The translations under genes were made by a program, and so were the position numbers. A DNA stretch of 7,561 nucleotides from Spirulina sp. DLM2.Bin59 (lineage in GTDB: Bacteria > Cyanobacteriota > Cyanobacteriia > Cyanobacteriales > Spirulinaceae), in contig RECT01000067.1 of assembly GCA_007693875.1 (NCBI GenBank), positions 1 to 7,561 of the forward strand. The letters run 5' to 3'. Position 1 is the stretch's first letter, and each line of letters opens with the position of its first letter. The notes under the pieces are model-generated. The model did not search any database, had not been told where the DNA came from, and saw nothing but the letters and a program-made list of their open reading frames with translations. Shown here one piece after another: positions 1 to 6,017 of this stretch.

Positions 1-330
1 AACCCCATAGAGGCGGAATAAGCTCGGGATTTGACCCTCCGGCAGTTGCAAACTGAGGTGCATGGCCAAGCCATAGCCCCCCAAGGCGAAGAAAATCCCT
101 TGCCCCAAGCTCAAGAGGCCGGTATAGCCCCAAATTAAATCAACCCCCAAGGCCACGATCGCCAAGGAGAGGAACCGCCCCAAGAGCTTGAGTTGAAAGG
201 CAGGGAGTAAGGAAGGGATCACCCCCATGAGGATGATGCCAAAGACAATAATGGCAATGCCTTCTATAAGCAATCGGCGGGTGGCGATCGCCTTTTTTTG
301 TTGAACTGGACTCAAACCCTCGACAGTCAT
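1..330 (-). CDS. urtC: Urea ABC transporter permease UrtC, N-terminal part (cut by left edge)
   Basis: Inner-membrane permease subunit that pairs with UrtB to form the channel of the high-affinity urea ABC transporter (LivM-like branched-chain amino acid/urea permease family). The 110 codons present start MTVEGLSPVQQKKAIATRR, a short charged cytoplasmic leader. A hydrophobic segment follows at about residues 20-42. The family hallmark GYTGLLSLGQGIFFALGGY lies at about residues 70-88 and corresponds to the G-LSLG-A-F-GAY motif of LivM-type permeases. The ATG at 328-330 is the only sensible start, because an in-frame stop lies five codons upstream. No clear Shine-Dalgarno precedes it, so translation may depend on coupling to urtB. 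It is third in the urtA-urtB-urtC order, 70 bp after urtB. A HIP1 site (284-291) falls in codons 14-16. The C-terminal two thirds or more lie outside the window. Identification is from family motifs plus gene order, and I am confident of it. Confidence 0.93.
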   Translation of the reverse strand, partial: MTVEGLSPVQQKKAIATRRLLIEGIAIIVFGIILMGVIPSLLPAFQLKLLGRFLSLAIVALGVDLIWGYTGLLSLGQGIFFALGGYGLAMHLSLQLPEGQIPSLFRLYGV

Positions 331-363
331 AACGTCATTTATCTAGAAGGTAAATAGGGGAAA

Positions 364-402
364 GATCCCCCCCTGCCCCCCTTAAAAAAGGGGGGTAGGA
401 TC
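364..402. repeat. C-run/G-run palindrome between urtB and urtC
   Basis: The core is an 8-bp inverted repeat, CCCCCCTT (376-383) and AAGGGGGG (388-395), around an AAAA loop. It is framed by a further inverted pair, GATCC (364-368) and GGATC (398-402). A second C-run, CCCCCCCTG (367-375), precedes the core as an imperfect direct copy. A small competing hairpin, GGGGA (357-361) with TCCCC (366-370), overlaps the left end. The right arm enters the urtB stop codon (TGA on the minus strand, 401-403). On the urt transcript this would fold just after urtB and just before urtC. From memory, similar C6-TTAAAAA-G6 palindromes are scattered through many cyanobacterial genomes as small interspersed repeats. 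I could not check copy number here. It could lower urtC expression or stabilise the upstream mRNA. There is no U-tract placed as in a classical terminator. Confidence 0.75.
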
Positions 403-1393
403 ATAACTCGACGGCACGGCCTTTGGGAGGGAAAATTCCCGCTGGTCGGACTTGGAGAAAGGCAATAATTAAACCAAACACCATCACCTTCGCCATACTG
501 GAATCGGCAAAAAAGTTGAAAAACTCCACCACCGGTTGCAGCCAATCCACCGGACTCAGCAATGTGGCAAAAGTCCCCGACCCGATCAGATAGGTGACAA
601 TGCCAATCACCATCGCGGAAATAATCGAGCCAAACAGGTTGCCCACACCGCCCACCACCACCACCATAAAAGTATCAATGATGTAGTTTTGACCCGTATT
701 GGGGCCCACTGATCCCAGGAGCGTAATCGCACAACCGGCCACCCCCGCCAACCCGGAACCGAGGGCAAAGGTGAGGGCATCCACCTGGGCCGTGGGAATC
801 CCTAAACAGGCACTCATGGAACGGTTTTGGGTAACGGCGCGAATCCGTAGCCCCCAACTGGAGCGGTTGAGGAAGAAATACACCCCCACCACACAAATAA
901 TCGTCAGGATAATAATAAAAATCCGGGCATAGGGGAGTTGGATCGGCACGGCCCCCGTCGGGATTTGGATGCCGCCCCGCAACCAAGCGGGCGCAGTAAC
1001 ATCGACGTTGCGGGTGCTGACGGTGGTACGGACAAATTGCCGCAGGATCAAGCTCACCCCCCAGGTGGCCAGCAGCGTTTCCAAAGGCCGGCCATAGAGG
1101 AAGCGGATCACCCCTCGTTCCAGGATTAACCCCACTAAGGCAGCGACCAGAAAGGCCACCGGAATCGCTGCAATGGTATAAATTTGGGCCCAGGGATCGC
1201 CCCAACCATTGAAAACATTTTGCACAAAAAAGGTGGCATAGGCCCCCAGCATCATCAATTCCCCATGGGCGAGGTTAATCACCCCCATTAAGCCAAAAAC
1301 GATCGCTAGCCCCAGGGCCGCGATCAGTAGAACCGAACCAATACTGATGCCATTAAACGCACCAATGAAAAGTTGTAGTGCCAAATCCGCCAT
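401..1393 (-). CDS. urtB: Urea ABC transporter permease UrtB
   Basis: 330-aa integral membrane permease of the urea ABC transporter (LivH/UrtB family), working with UrtC, the UrtD/UrtE ATPases and the binding protein UrtA to import urea. Strongly hydrophobic segments lie at about residues 10-35, 40-58, 71-93, 155-176, 203-226, 240-270 and 299-315. The N-terminal signature GLMGVINLAHGELMMLGAY (residues 34-52) is typical of LivH-type permeases. The loop RAVTQNRSMSACLGI (185-199) is the probable coupling helix that contacts the ATPases. The C-terminus RPAGIFPPKGR is also typical of the family. The ATG at 1391-1393 is supported by an AGGA (1402-1405 on the minus strand) 8 nt upstream. The gene follows urtA by 68 bp, a gap that contains a strong hairpin, and is followed by urtC. 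The reading frame is intact with no sign of damage. Confidence 0.96.
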   Translation of the reverse strand: MADLALQLFIGAFNGISIGSVLLIAALGLAIVFGLMGVINLAHGELMMLGAYATFFVQNVFNGWGDPWAQIYTIAAIPVAFLVAALVGLILERGVIRFLYGRPLETLLATWGVSLILRQFVRTTVSTRNVDVTAPAWLRGGIQIPTGAVPIQLPYARIFIIILTIICVVGVYFFLNRSSWGLRIRAVTQNRSMSACLGIPTAQVDALTFALGSGLAGVAGCAITLLGSVGPNTGQNYIIDTFMVVVVGGVGNLFGSIISAMVIGIVTYLIGSGTFATLLSPVDWLQPVVEFFNFFADSSMAKVMVFGLIIAFLQVRPAGIFPPKGRAVEL

Positions 1394-1421
1394 AGTGGTT
1401 TTCCTGGATAGAGTAGCAAAG

Positions 1422-1448
1422 CAACGGCCATCAGGGGGATGGCCGTTG
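1422..1448 (-). promoter_or_regulatory. Strong stem-loop between urtA and urtB
   Basis: A perfect 11-bp inverted repeat: CAACGGCCATC (1422-1432) pairs with GATGGCCGTTG (1438-1448) around a 5-nt AGGGG loop. It lies 13 nt after the urtA stop codon in the direction of transcription and ends 28 nt before the urtB start, with the urtB AGGA ribosome site just downstream. No run of U follows on the urt RNA (the next bases are CTTTGC), so it does not look like a full intrinsic terminator. In ABC transporter operons, a stem-loop directly after the binding-protein gene often protects the upstream message from 3' decay or partly stops transcription, giving more binding protein than permease. That role is inferred here. 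Confidence 0.75.
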
Positions 1449-1461
1449 ATCGAGACTCTAG

Positions 1462-2781
1462 TTATGCCTCCATTTTGTAGCGCTCACCCTTGGTGGGGTC
1501 TGTCCAATCGCAGCCATAGCCCTTGGTATCGGGAACAAACTGGTTCCAGGGTTCAGGATCAAGGGGGCCATCGGTTTCGTAGACGATTTCAAACATGCCA
1601 TCTTCGCGAATTTCACCAATGCGCACGGTTTTGGAAAGGTGATGGTTCGCATTCATGGTGACTTTGCCTTCCGGGGCATCGAAGGTCTGGCCCACAGCGG
1701 CGGCCCGCACTGCTTCAATATCCGTGGTTCCGGCTTCTTCCACCGCCTGTTTCCAGAGGTAAACCATGATGTAGGCAGCTTCCATGGGGTCGTTGGTGAC
1801 GCGATCGTCGCCGTACTCCGCTTTGAAATCTGCCACCCACTTGGTATTTTCGGGGGTGTCTACGGTTTGGAAGTAGTTCCAAGAGGCGTAGTGACCCTTG
1901 AGGAATTCGGGGCCAATTTGCCGTACTTCTTCCTCTGCCACACTGACGGACATGATGGGGTATTTATCGGGGCTTAACCCTGCCCCCTGCATTTGTTTAA
2001 AGAAAGCGTCATTACTCTCGCCATTGAGGGTGTTGAAGATCACGCCGCCATCGGGGAGGGCCTGCTGAATCCGGGTGATGATCGGGGTCACTTCGGTATT
2101 CCCCAAGGGCAGGTAATCCTCGCCCACCGTTTCGCCGCCGAGGACTTTGAGTTGCTCCTTGATTACCGTGTTGGCGGTGCGGGGGAAAACATAGTCCGAA
2201 CCTACCAGGAAGAATTTATCGCCTTTATTTTCCAGGAGCCATTCCACCGCTGGCTCAATTTGCTGGTTGGGGGCGGCTCCGGTGTAGAAGACGTTGCGAG
2301 AGCATTCTTGGCCTTCGTACTGGACGGGATACCACAGCATGTGGTCTTTGGATTCAAAGACATCTAAGACGGCTTTGCGGCTGGCGGAAGTCCAGCAGCC
2401 GAACACGACAGAAACTTGGTCTTGGTCGATGAGTTTGCCGGCTTTTTCCGCGAAGGTGGGCCAATCGGACTCGCCATCTTCGACGATCGCCTCAATTTGC
2501 TTGCCTAAAACACCGCCAGCTTCGTTAATTTCCTTGATGGCCAGTTTTTCCGCATCAACAACGGTGGTCTCACTGATGGCCATTGTGCCGCTGAGGGAAT
2601 GGAGAATCCCGACTTTGATCGTGTCTCCGTCTCCACTAGGGGTGGATGTTGTGCCACCGCCGGGGGTTGTGGTGCCGCTTTGTTCCGGGGGAGCACCGCA
2701 GGCTTTCAGTAAAATGCTGGTTCCTAGGGCGGCTGTACCGTAGAGCAGGAATTTCCGTCGCCCAAAGTTAGCTTGTACCAT
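1462..2781 (-). CDS. urtA: Urea ABC transporter substrate-binding protein UrtA (Tat/lipoprotein signal)
   Basis: 439-aa periplasmic urea-binding protein, the specificity subunit of the Urt transporter (type 1 periplasmic binding fold, Peripla_BP_5/UrtA family). The N-terminus carries a twin-arginine motif GRRKFLLYG (residues 7-15), a hydrophobic stretch (about 16-25) and a lipobox-like LKAC ending at Cys28. This suggests Tat-dependent export and lipid anchoring. A Gly/Thr/Pro/Ser-rich linker (about 29-53) follows. The binding domain starts near IKVGILHSLSGTMAISE (55-71). Other recognisable UrtA stretches are VFGCWTSASRKAVLDVF, PVQYEGQECS, GSDYVFPRTAN and NHHLSKTVRIGEI. Length matches the family. 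The ATG at 2779-2781 is preceded on the minus strand by GAGG (2794-2797), 12 nt away, a slightly long spacing. It is the first gene of the operon, with an NtcA-type promoter centred about 115 bp upstream of the ATG. Confidence 0.97.
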   Translation of the reverse strand: MVQANFGRRKFLLYGTAALGTSILLKACGAPPEQSGTTTPGGGTTSTPSGDGDTIKVGILHSLSGTMAISETTVVDAEKLAIKEINEAGGVLGKQIEAIVEDGESDWPTFAEKAGKLIDQDQVSVVFGCWTSASRKAVLDVFESKDHMLWYPVQYEGQECSRNVFYTGAAPNQQIEPAVEWLLENKGDKFFLVGSDYVFPRTANTVIKEQLKVLGGETVGEDYLPLGNTEVTPIITRIQQALPDGGVIFNTLNGESNDAFFKQMQGAGLSPDKYPIMSVSVAEEEVRQIGPEFLKGHYASWNYFQTVDTPENTKWVADFKAEYGDDRVTNDPMEAAYIMVYLWKQAVEEAGTTDIEAVRAAAVGQTFDAPEGKVTMNANHHLSKTVRIGEIREDGMFEIVYETDGPLDPEPWNQFVPDTKGYGCDWTDPTKGERYKMEA

Positions 2782-2861
2782 TTCCGTTCGTTACCTCACA
2801 TTCACAGGTTAGGGCAGTTTCTGAGCAGGTAGGCAGAGAAACCGCAGGATTAAGAGCAATC

Positions 2862-2903
2862 ATCCTAGATCCTCATTACCAGATTTTTTGTAGTCTGAAA
2901 TAC
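2862..2903 (-). promoter_or_regulatory. NtcA-activated promoter of the urtABC operon
   Basis: On the minus strand the sequence reads GTA-TTTCAGAC-TAC (2903 down to 2890), a perfect NtcA palindrome GTA-N8-TAC. Exactly 22 nt later comes TAGGAT (2867 down to 2862), matching the TA-N3-T -10 box. This is the textbook class II NtcA architecture (site centred near -41.5, no separate -35), and it predicts a start of transcription near 2855 and a leader of about 74 nt before urtA. The leader contains a weak inverted repeat, GTTTCT (2817-2822) and AGAAAC (2837-2842). NtcA is the CRP-family regulator that senses 2-oxoglutarate in cyanobacteria and activates urea uptake when ammonium is scarce. The motif match is seen directly, and the regulation follows from knowledge of the family. 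Confidence 0.9.
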
Positions 2904-3310
2904 CATTATCCCCTCGGGAGGGGAAATATTAAGAAATATTAAAGTTAACGTTGTGGCGGCAGGGGAGGGCGATCGCCTCCCTCCGCCCTTGCCGAGCTTT
3001 TGCCCCGGGAGGCATGGCATCAGCAATAAATCTTCATCTTGCCGAGCAGCGAGCATGGGGCCAGAATGCCGTTGTTCCCTTGCCAGACCGTGGCATTGTT
3101 AACGTTTTGTATTTTTCCGTGATCAATCATGACGTTCTGTCACAAAAGTCTTTAAATTGAGGCTTTATTTAATGTTGTTTTGGCGACATTTTTCGACAAA
3201 ATCAATTAATGTCAAAGAAGAGACCCCTTAGCAATTCGCTGCGATTTTGGCAAATTCGGCAAAACTGAGGCGATCGCCATTATTCTCGATCCCGTGTGGA
3301 ACAGGTCATT
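2904..3310. other. Divergent intergenic region, no gene recognised
   Basis: About 407 bp separate the urtA promoter from the phytochrome gene. From left to right it holds: a small hairpin CCCCTC (2910-2915) GG GAGGGG (2918-2923); a tandem repeat of GAAATATTAA (2923-2932 and 2933-2942); a GTTAACGTT word at 2944-2952, repeated at 3098-3106; an inverted repeat GGGAGG (2963-2968) and CCTCCC (2976-2981) flanking a HIP1 site; and a second HIP1 site at 3270-3277, shortly before the coding start. The stretch from about 2953 to 3095 is GC-rich, and both sides are AT-rich. Open frames here are short, lack good starts and ribosome sites, and resemble nothing I know. The promoter of the phytochrome operon should lie in about 3095-3280, but I see no convincing -35/-10 pair. 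Confidence 0.6.
2923..2942. repeat. Tandem direct repeat, 2 x 10 bp
   Basis: GAAATATTAA occurs twice back to back (2923-2932 and 2933-2942), next to the cccctcgggagggg palindrome and 20 bp beyond the upstream edge of the NtcA site. Each unit contains the palindrome AATATT. The spacing of one helical turn would suit a protein binding as two adjacent copies, or local DNA melting, but nothing in the sequence proves either. Confidence 0.5.
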
Positions 3311-5614
3311 ATGGGCAACCTCAATTTCATCACTTCAAACTACGATCTCAATCAGCTTAAGCAACCGGTTATTCATACCCTCACCCAGGTTCAGCCCCAC
3401 GGGATTCTCTTGGTCTTGGCGGAAGATGACCTAACGATTTTGCAGGTGAGCAAAAATACACAGTTACTCCTCGGTGTAGCCCCTGATCAACTCCTGGGCC
3501 AAAGTTTGGAGGTGATCCTCGATTCCTTCCAAGTTGATCGCATTAAAGCCGGCCTGTATGGCTCCAACCTTGATAGCATTAACCCCAGTAAAATTTGGGT
3601 ACGTCGCCACGGTGATGATTATCGGGTGTTTGATGCGGTGTTTTATCGCACAGCCACCCAAGAATTGGTGATGGAATGTGAGCCGGCGATCGCCCAAGAA
3701 GAAATCCCTTTTTTAAGCTTCTATCATCTCGCCAAGGCCTCCATCCATCGCCTCGAAGACACCGCCAATCTCCAAGACTTTTGCCAGGTGATTGTCCAGG
3801 AAGTGCAAAAAATGACCGACTTTGATCGGGTCATGCTCTACCGCTTTGACCAAGATAATCACGGCGAAGTCCTGGCGGAAGCCAAAATTCCCGAACTGGA
3901 ATCCTACCTGGGGTTGCATTTCCCCGAATCCGATATTCCCGCCCCCGCCCGCCATCTCTTCCTCTCCAACGCGATTCGGATGATCCCCGACAGCACCGCT
4001 CAACCGGTGGCACTCTATCCCGATGTCAATCCGCGATCGCACCAACCCACGGATCTCACCCTTTCCATCCTCCGCAGTCCCTTCCCCTGCCATCTAGAAT
4101 ATTTACAAAACATGGGGGTGGGCGCATCCCTGACCATTTCCCTGATTAAAGATCAGCGCCTCTGGGGCTTAATCGCCTGTCACCACCGCACCCCTAAACA
4201 GGTTCCCTACGAATTGCGCAAAGCCTGCGAATTCCTCGGTCGCGTTGTATTTACGGACATTGCCAATCGGGAAGAAGAGGCAGATTACCATTACCGAGTG
4301 AAGTTGGCCCAGGTACAGACTACCCTCGTCGAAGCCATGTCCGAAGCCGATGATTTTATTCAAGGCCTGGTGAATGGGCCAGTAACCCTGTTGGATCTCG
4401 CCAATGCCACCGGAGCCGCCATCTGCTTTAACGGCCATTGGACAACCCTCGGCAAAACCCCCGATCCCCAGGAATTAAACTATTTAGCCCAATGGTTAGG
4501 GAAAACGATCACCGATGAGGTGTTTGTGACGGATTCCCTGCCGGCGGTCTATTTTGAAGCAGAGCGCTTTAAAGCGGTGGCCAGCGGCCTGCTGGCCATT
4601 CCCATTGCTAAACATAGTTTTTTACTCTGGTTCCGTCCTGAAGTTCTGCAAACCGTTAACTGGGGGGGGAATCCCGGCGAAGCCTATTCCGTCGAAGATC
4701 AAGACGGCACCGTGAAGCTTTCCCCCCGTCAGTCCTTCGCCCTCTGGAAAGAAACGGTGCAATTGACCTCCTTGCCCTGGCAAGAAGTGGAAATCCGCTC
4801 AACTCTGGAGTTGCGCAAGGCGATTGTCAATATTGTCCTGCGGCAGGCGGAGGATCTCGCTCTCCTGGCTCAGGATTTAGAGCGATCTAACGCTGAATTG
4901 AAAAAATTCGCCTATGTGGCCTCCCATGATCTCCAGGAACCCCTCAACCAGGTGGCCAACTATGTGCAGTTGCTAGAAATGCGCTACGACGATGCCCTAG
5001 ATCAAGATGCCAAGGAGTTTATTAACTTTGCCGTTGATGGGGTGAGCTTAATGCAAACCCTGATCGATGATGTGTTGGCCTATTCTAAGGTGGATCTCCG
5101 GGGCATTGACTGTGAGTTAACCCCAGTGGAAACGGCGGTGAATCGAGCCATGGGCAATTTGCGCAGTCGCATCGGGGAAACCCAAGCCCAGATTACCTGG
5201 GATGAATTGCCCACCGTGGTGGCGGATGCCACCCAACTGATGCAACTGTTTCAAAATCTCATCGGTAACGGCATTAAGTTTCAACGCCCCGATGTATCGC
5301 CTCAGATTCATATTGGGGTGGAGCGTCAGGATGATCATTGGTTGTTTGCGGTAGAGGATAACGGCATTGGCTTAGATGCCCAATTCGCCGATCGCATTTT
5401 TGTGATTTTCCAACGCCTCCATACCCGTGATGAGTATCCTGGTTCTGGCATGGGGTTGGCAATTTGTAAGAAAATTGTCGATTGCCACCGGGGCCGGATT
5501 TGGGTCGAGTCCGAACTCGGACACGGTGCTACATTTTATTTCACCTTGCCAGTGGGAGGTCGCGATCGCCATCATGTTAACCGACGTAAAGCGCAAAACT
5601 ATCTTTTTAGTTGA
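3311..5614 (+). CDS. cph1: Cph1-type phytochrome histidine kinase (PAS-GAF-PHY-HisKA-HATPase)
   Basis: Cytoplasmic red/far-red light-sensing histidine kinase of 767 aa, close to Synechocystis Cph1 (748 aa) as I recall it. Residue numbers are from the ATG at 3311. Approximate domains: PAS 20-125, GAF 145-325, PHY 335-510, HisKA 525-595, HATPase 640-750. The bilin-attachment cysteine is Cys260 followed by His261 (SPFPCHLEYL). The pocket motif PESDIP holds Asp208, Tyr177 lies in MLYRF, and the PHY tongue has PRQSF. The kinase has an H-box ASHDLQEPLNQV (His539), N-box QNLIGNGIKF, G1 DNGIG, F-box IFVIFQRLH and G2 GSGMGLAICKK, so light sensing and autophosphorylation both look intact. It probably binds phycocyanobilin. 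I chose ATG 3311 over the in-frame GTG at 3296 because AGG (3303-3305) sits 5 nt before it and key residues then fall one position from Cph1 numbering (Cys259, His538, Asp207). The last 17 residues, after LPVGG, extend beyond the usual end and are coded within the overlap with the next gene. Confidence 0.96.
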   Translation: MGNLNFITSNYDLNQLKQPVIHTLTQVQPHGILLVLAEDDLTILQVSKNTQLLLGVAPDQLLGQSLEVILDSFQVDRIKAGLYGSNLDSINPSKIWVRRHGDDYRVFDAVFYRTATQELVMECEPAIAQEEIPFLSFYHLAKASIHRLEDTANLQDFCQVIVQEVQKMTDFDRVMLYRFDQDNHGEVLAEAKIPELESYLGLHFPESDIPAPARHLFLSNAIRMIPDSTAQPVALYPDVNPRSHQPTDLTLSILRSPFPCHLEYLQNMGVGASLTISLIKDQRLWGLIACHHRTPKQVPYELRKACEFLGRVVFTDIANREEEADYHYRVKLAQVQTTLVEAMSEADDFIQGLVNGPVTLLDLANATGAAICFNGHWTTLGKTPDPQELNYLAQWLGKTITDEVFVTDSLPAVYFEAERFKAVASGLLAIPIAKHSFLLWFRPEVLQTVNWGGNPGEAYSVEDQDGTVKLSPRQSFALWKETVQLTSLPWQEVEIRSTLELRKAIVNIVLRQAEDLALLAQDLERSNAELKKFAYVASHDLQEPLNQVANYVQLLEMRYDDALDQDAKEFINFAVDGVSLMQTLIDDVLAYSKVDLRGIDCELTPVETAVNRAMGNLRSRIGETQAQITWDELPTVVADATQLMQLFQNLIGNGIKFQRPDVSPQIHIGVERQDDHWLFAVEDNGIGLDAQFADRIFVIFQRLHTRDEYPGSGMGLAICKKIVDCHRGRIWVESELGHGATFYFTLPVGGRDRHHVNRRKAQNYLFS
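5554..5559 (+). promoter_or_regulatory. Possible ribosome-binding site for the rcp1-like gene
   Basis: GGGAGG lies inside the end of the phytochrome gene, 14 nt before the ATG at 5574, with a HIP1 site (5562-5569) filling the spacer. The motif is strong but the spacing is longer than usual. Translation of the regulator may therefore rely partly on coupling to ribosomes finishing the kinase, 41 nt further on. Confidence 0.45.
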
Positions 5615-6017
5615 AGACAATTGGGGCGATATTCGCCTTATTCAAGAGGCCCTCAAAGGGAGTACTGTAGATTATGAGGTGGCGATCGCCCGCGATGGTG
5701 TCGAGGCCATGGCCTGTCTGCGGGGCGAGGGGGATCAACCGGCGATCTTGCCGGATCTGATTCTCTTGGACCTCAATCTACCCCGCAAGGATGGCCGGGA
5801 AGTCCTTGCGGAGATCAAAGCTGATCCCCAACTCAGGCGGATTCCGGTGGTGGTCTTGACCACTTCCCGCAATGACGATGACATCATGAAAAGCTATGAT
5901 CTCCATGTCAACTGCTACATCTCCAAATCCCGGAACCTGAGCGAACTGTTCAAAATTGTCCGGGGAATTGAAGCATTTTGGTTAGAAACAGTCACCTTAC
6001 CCCCCCATCAGCTCTAA
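5574..6017 (+). CDS. rcp1: Rcp1-type single-domain response regulator
   Basis: 147-aa CheY-like receiver with no output domain, the same length as Synechocystis Rcp1, the cognate phosphoacceptor of Cph1. Conserved receiver residues are the acidic pair Glu14-Asp15 (FLVEDN), the phosphoacceptor Asp66 (LILLDLNLP), Thr96 (VVVLTTS) and Lys118 (CYISKSR). The C-terminal part LHVNCYISKSRNL and IEAFWLETVTLP is nearly identical to Rcp1 as remembered and corresponds to the alpha4-beta5-alpha5 face used for dimer formation. It should take the phosphoryl group from the phytochrome kinase, reporting the light state. The ATG at 5574 is the only start that gives a clean Rcp1 N-terminus. The open frame extends further upstream, but only as a shadow inside the kinase gene. 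It overlaps the kinase gene by 41 nt in another frame. The stop (6015-6017) follows a run of seven C (6000-6006). Confidence 0.95.
   Translation: MLTDVKRKTIFLVEDNWGDIRLIQEALKGSTVDYEVAIARDGVEAMACLRGEGDQPAILPDLILLDLNLPRKDGREVLAEIKADPQLRRIPVVVLTTSRNDDDIMKSYDLHVNCYISKSRNLSELFKIVRGIEAFWLETVTLPPHQL

Noticed and set aside
675..1205. Open frame of 176 codons on the minus strand inside urtB.
   Set aside because: It is in a different frame from the well-supported urtB and is low-complexity, Pro/Gly/Cys-rich nonsense.
1422..1448. The urtA-urtB hairpin as a full rho-independent terminator.
   Set aside because: The stem is strong but no U-run follows on the RNA, and urtB/urtC need read-through from the urtA promoter.
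2951..3160. Open frame on the plus strand (about 69 codons) in the intergenic region.
   Set aside because: It has no ATG at its start, no ribosome site and no recognisable sequence, and it crosses repeats and a HIP1 hairpin. Chance openness in GC-rich DNA explains it.
3180..3210. TTGGCG with ATTAAT as a possible -35/-10 promoter for the phytochrome operon.
   Set aside because: The spacing is 19 nt and both boxes are weak. Such matches are expected by chance in AT-rich DNA.
3296..3310. In-frame GTG start of the phytochrome gene, five codons upstream of the ATG.
   Set aside because: The ATG at 3311 has an AGG 5 nt upstream and puts the conserved residues within one position of Cph1 numbering. 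The GTG adds five residues and has no good ribosome site.
5427..5573. Upstream extension of the response-regulator frame.
   Set aside because: It lies wholly inside the kinase catalytic region in another frame, and adding it would give about 49 residues unlike any receiver. The ATG at 5574 gives the normal Rcp1 length.
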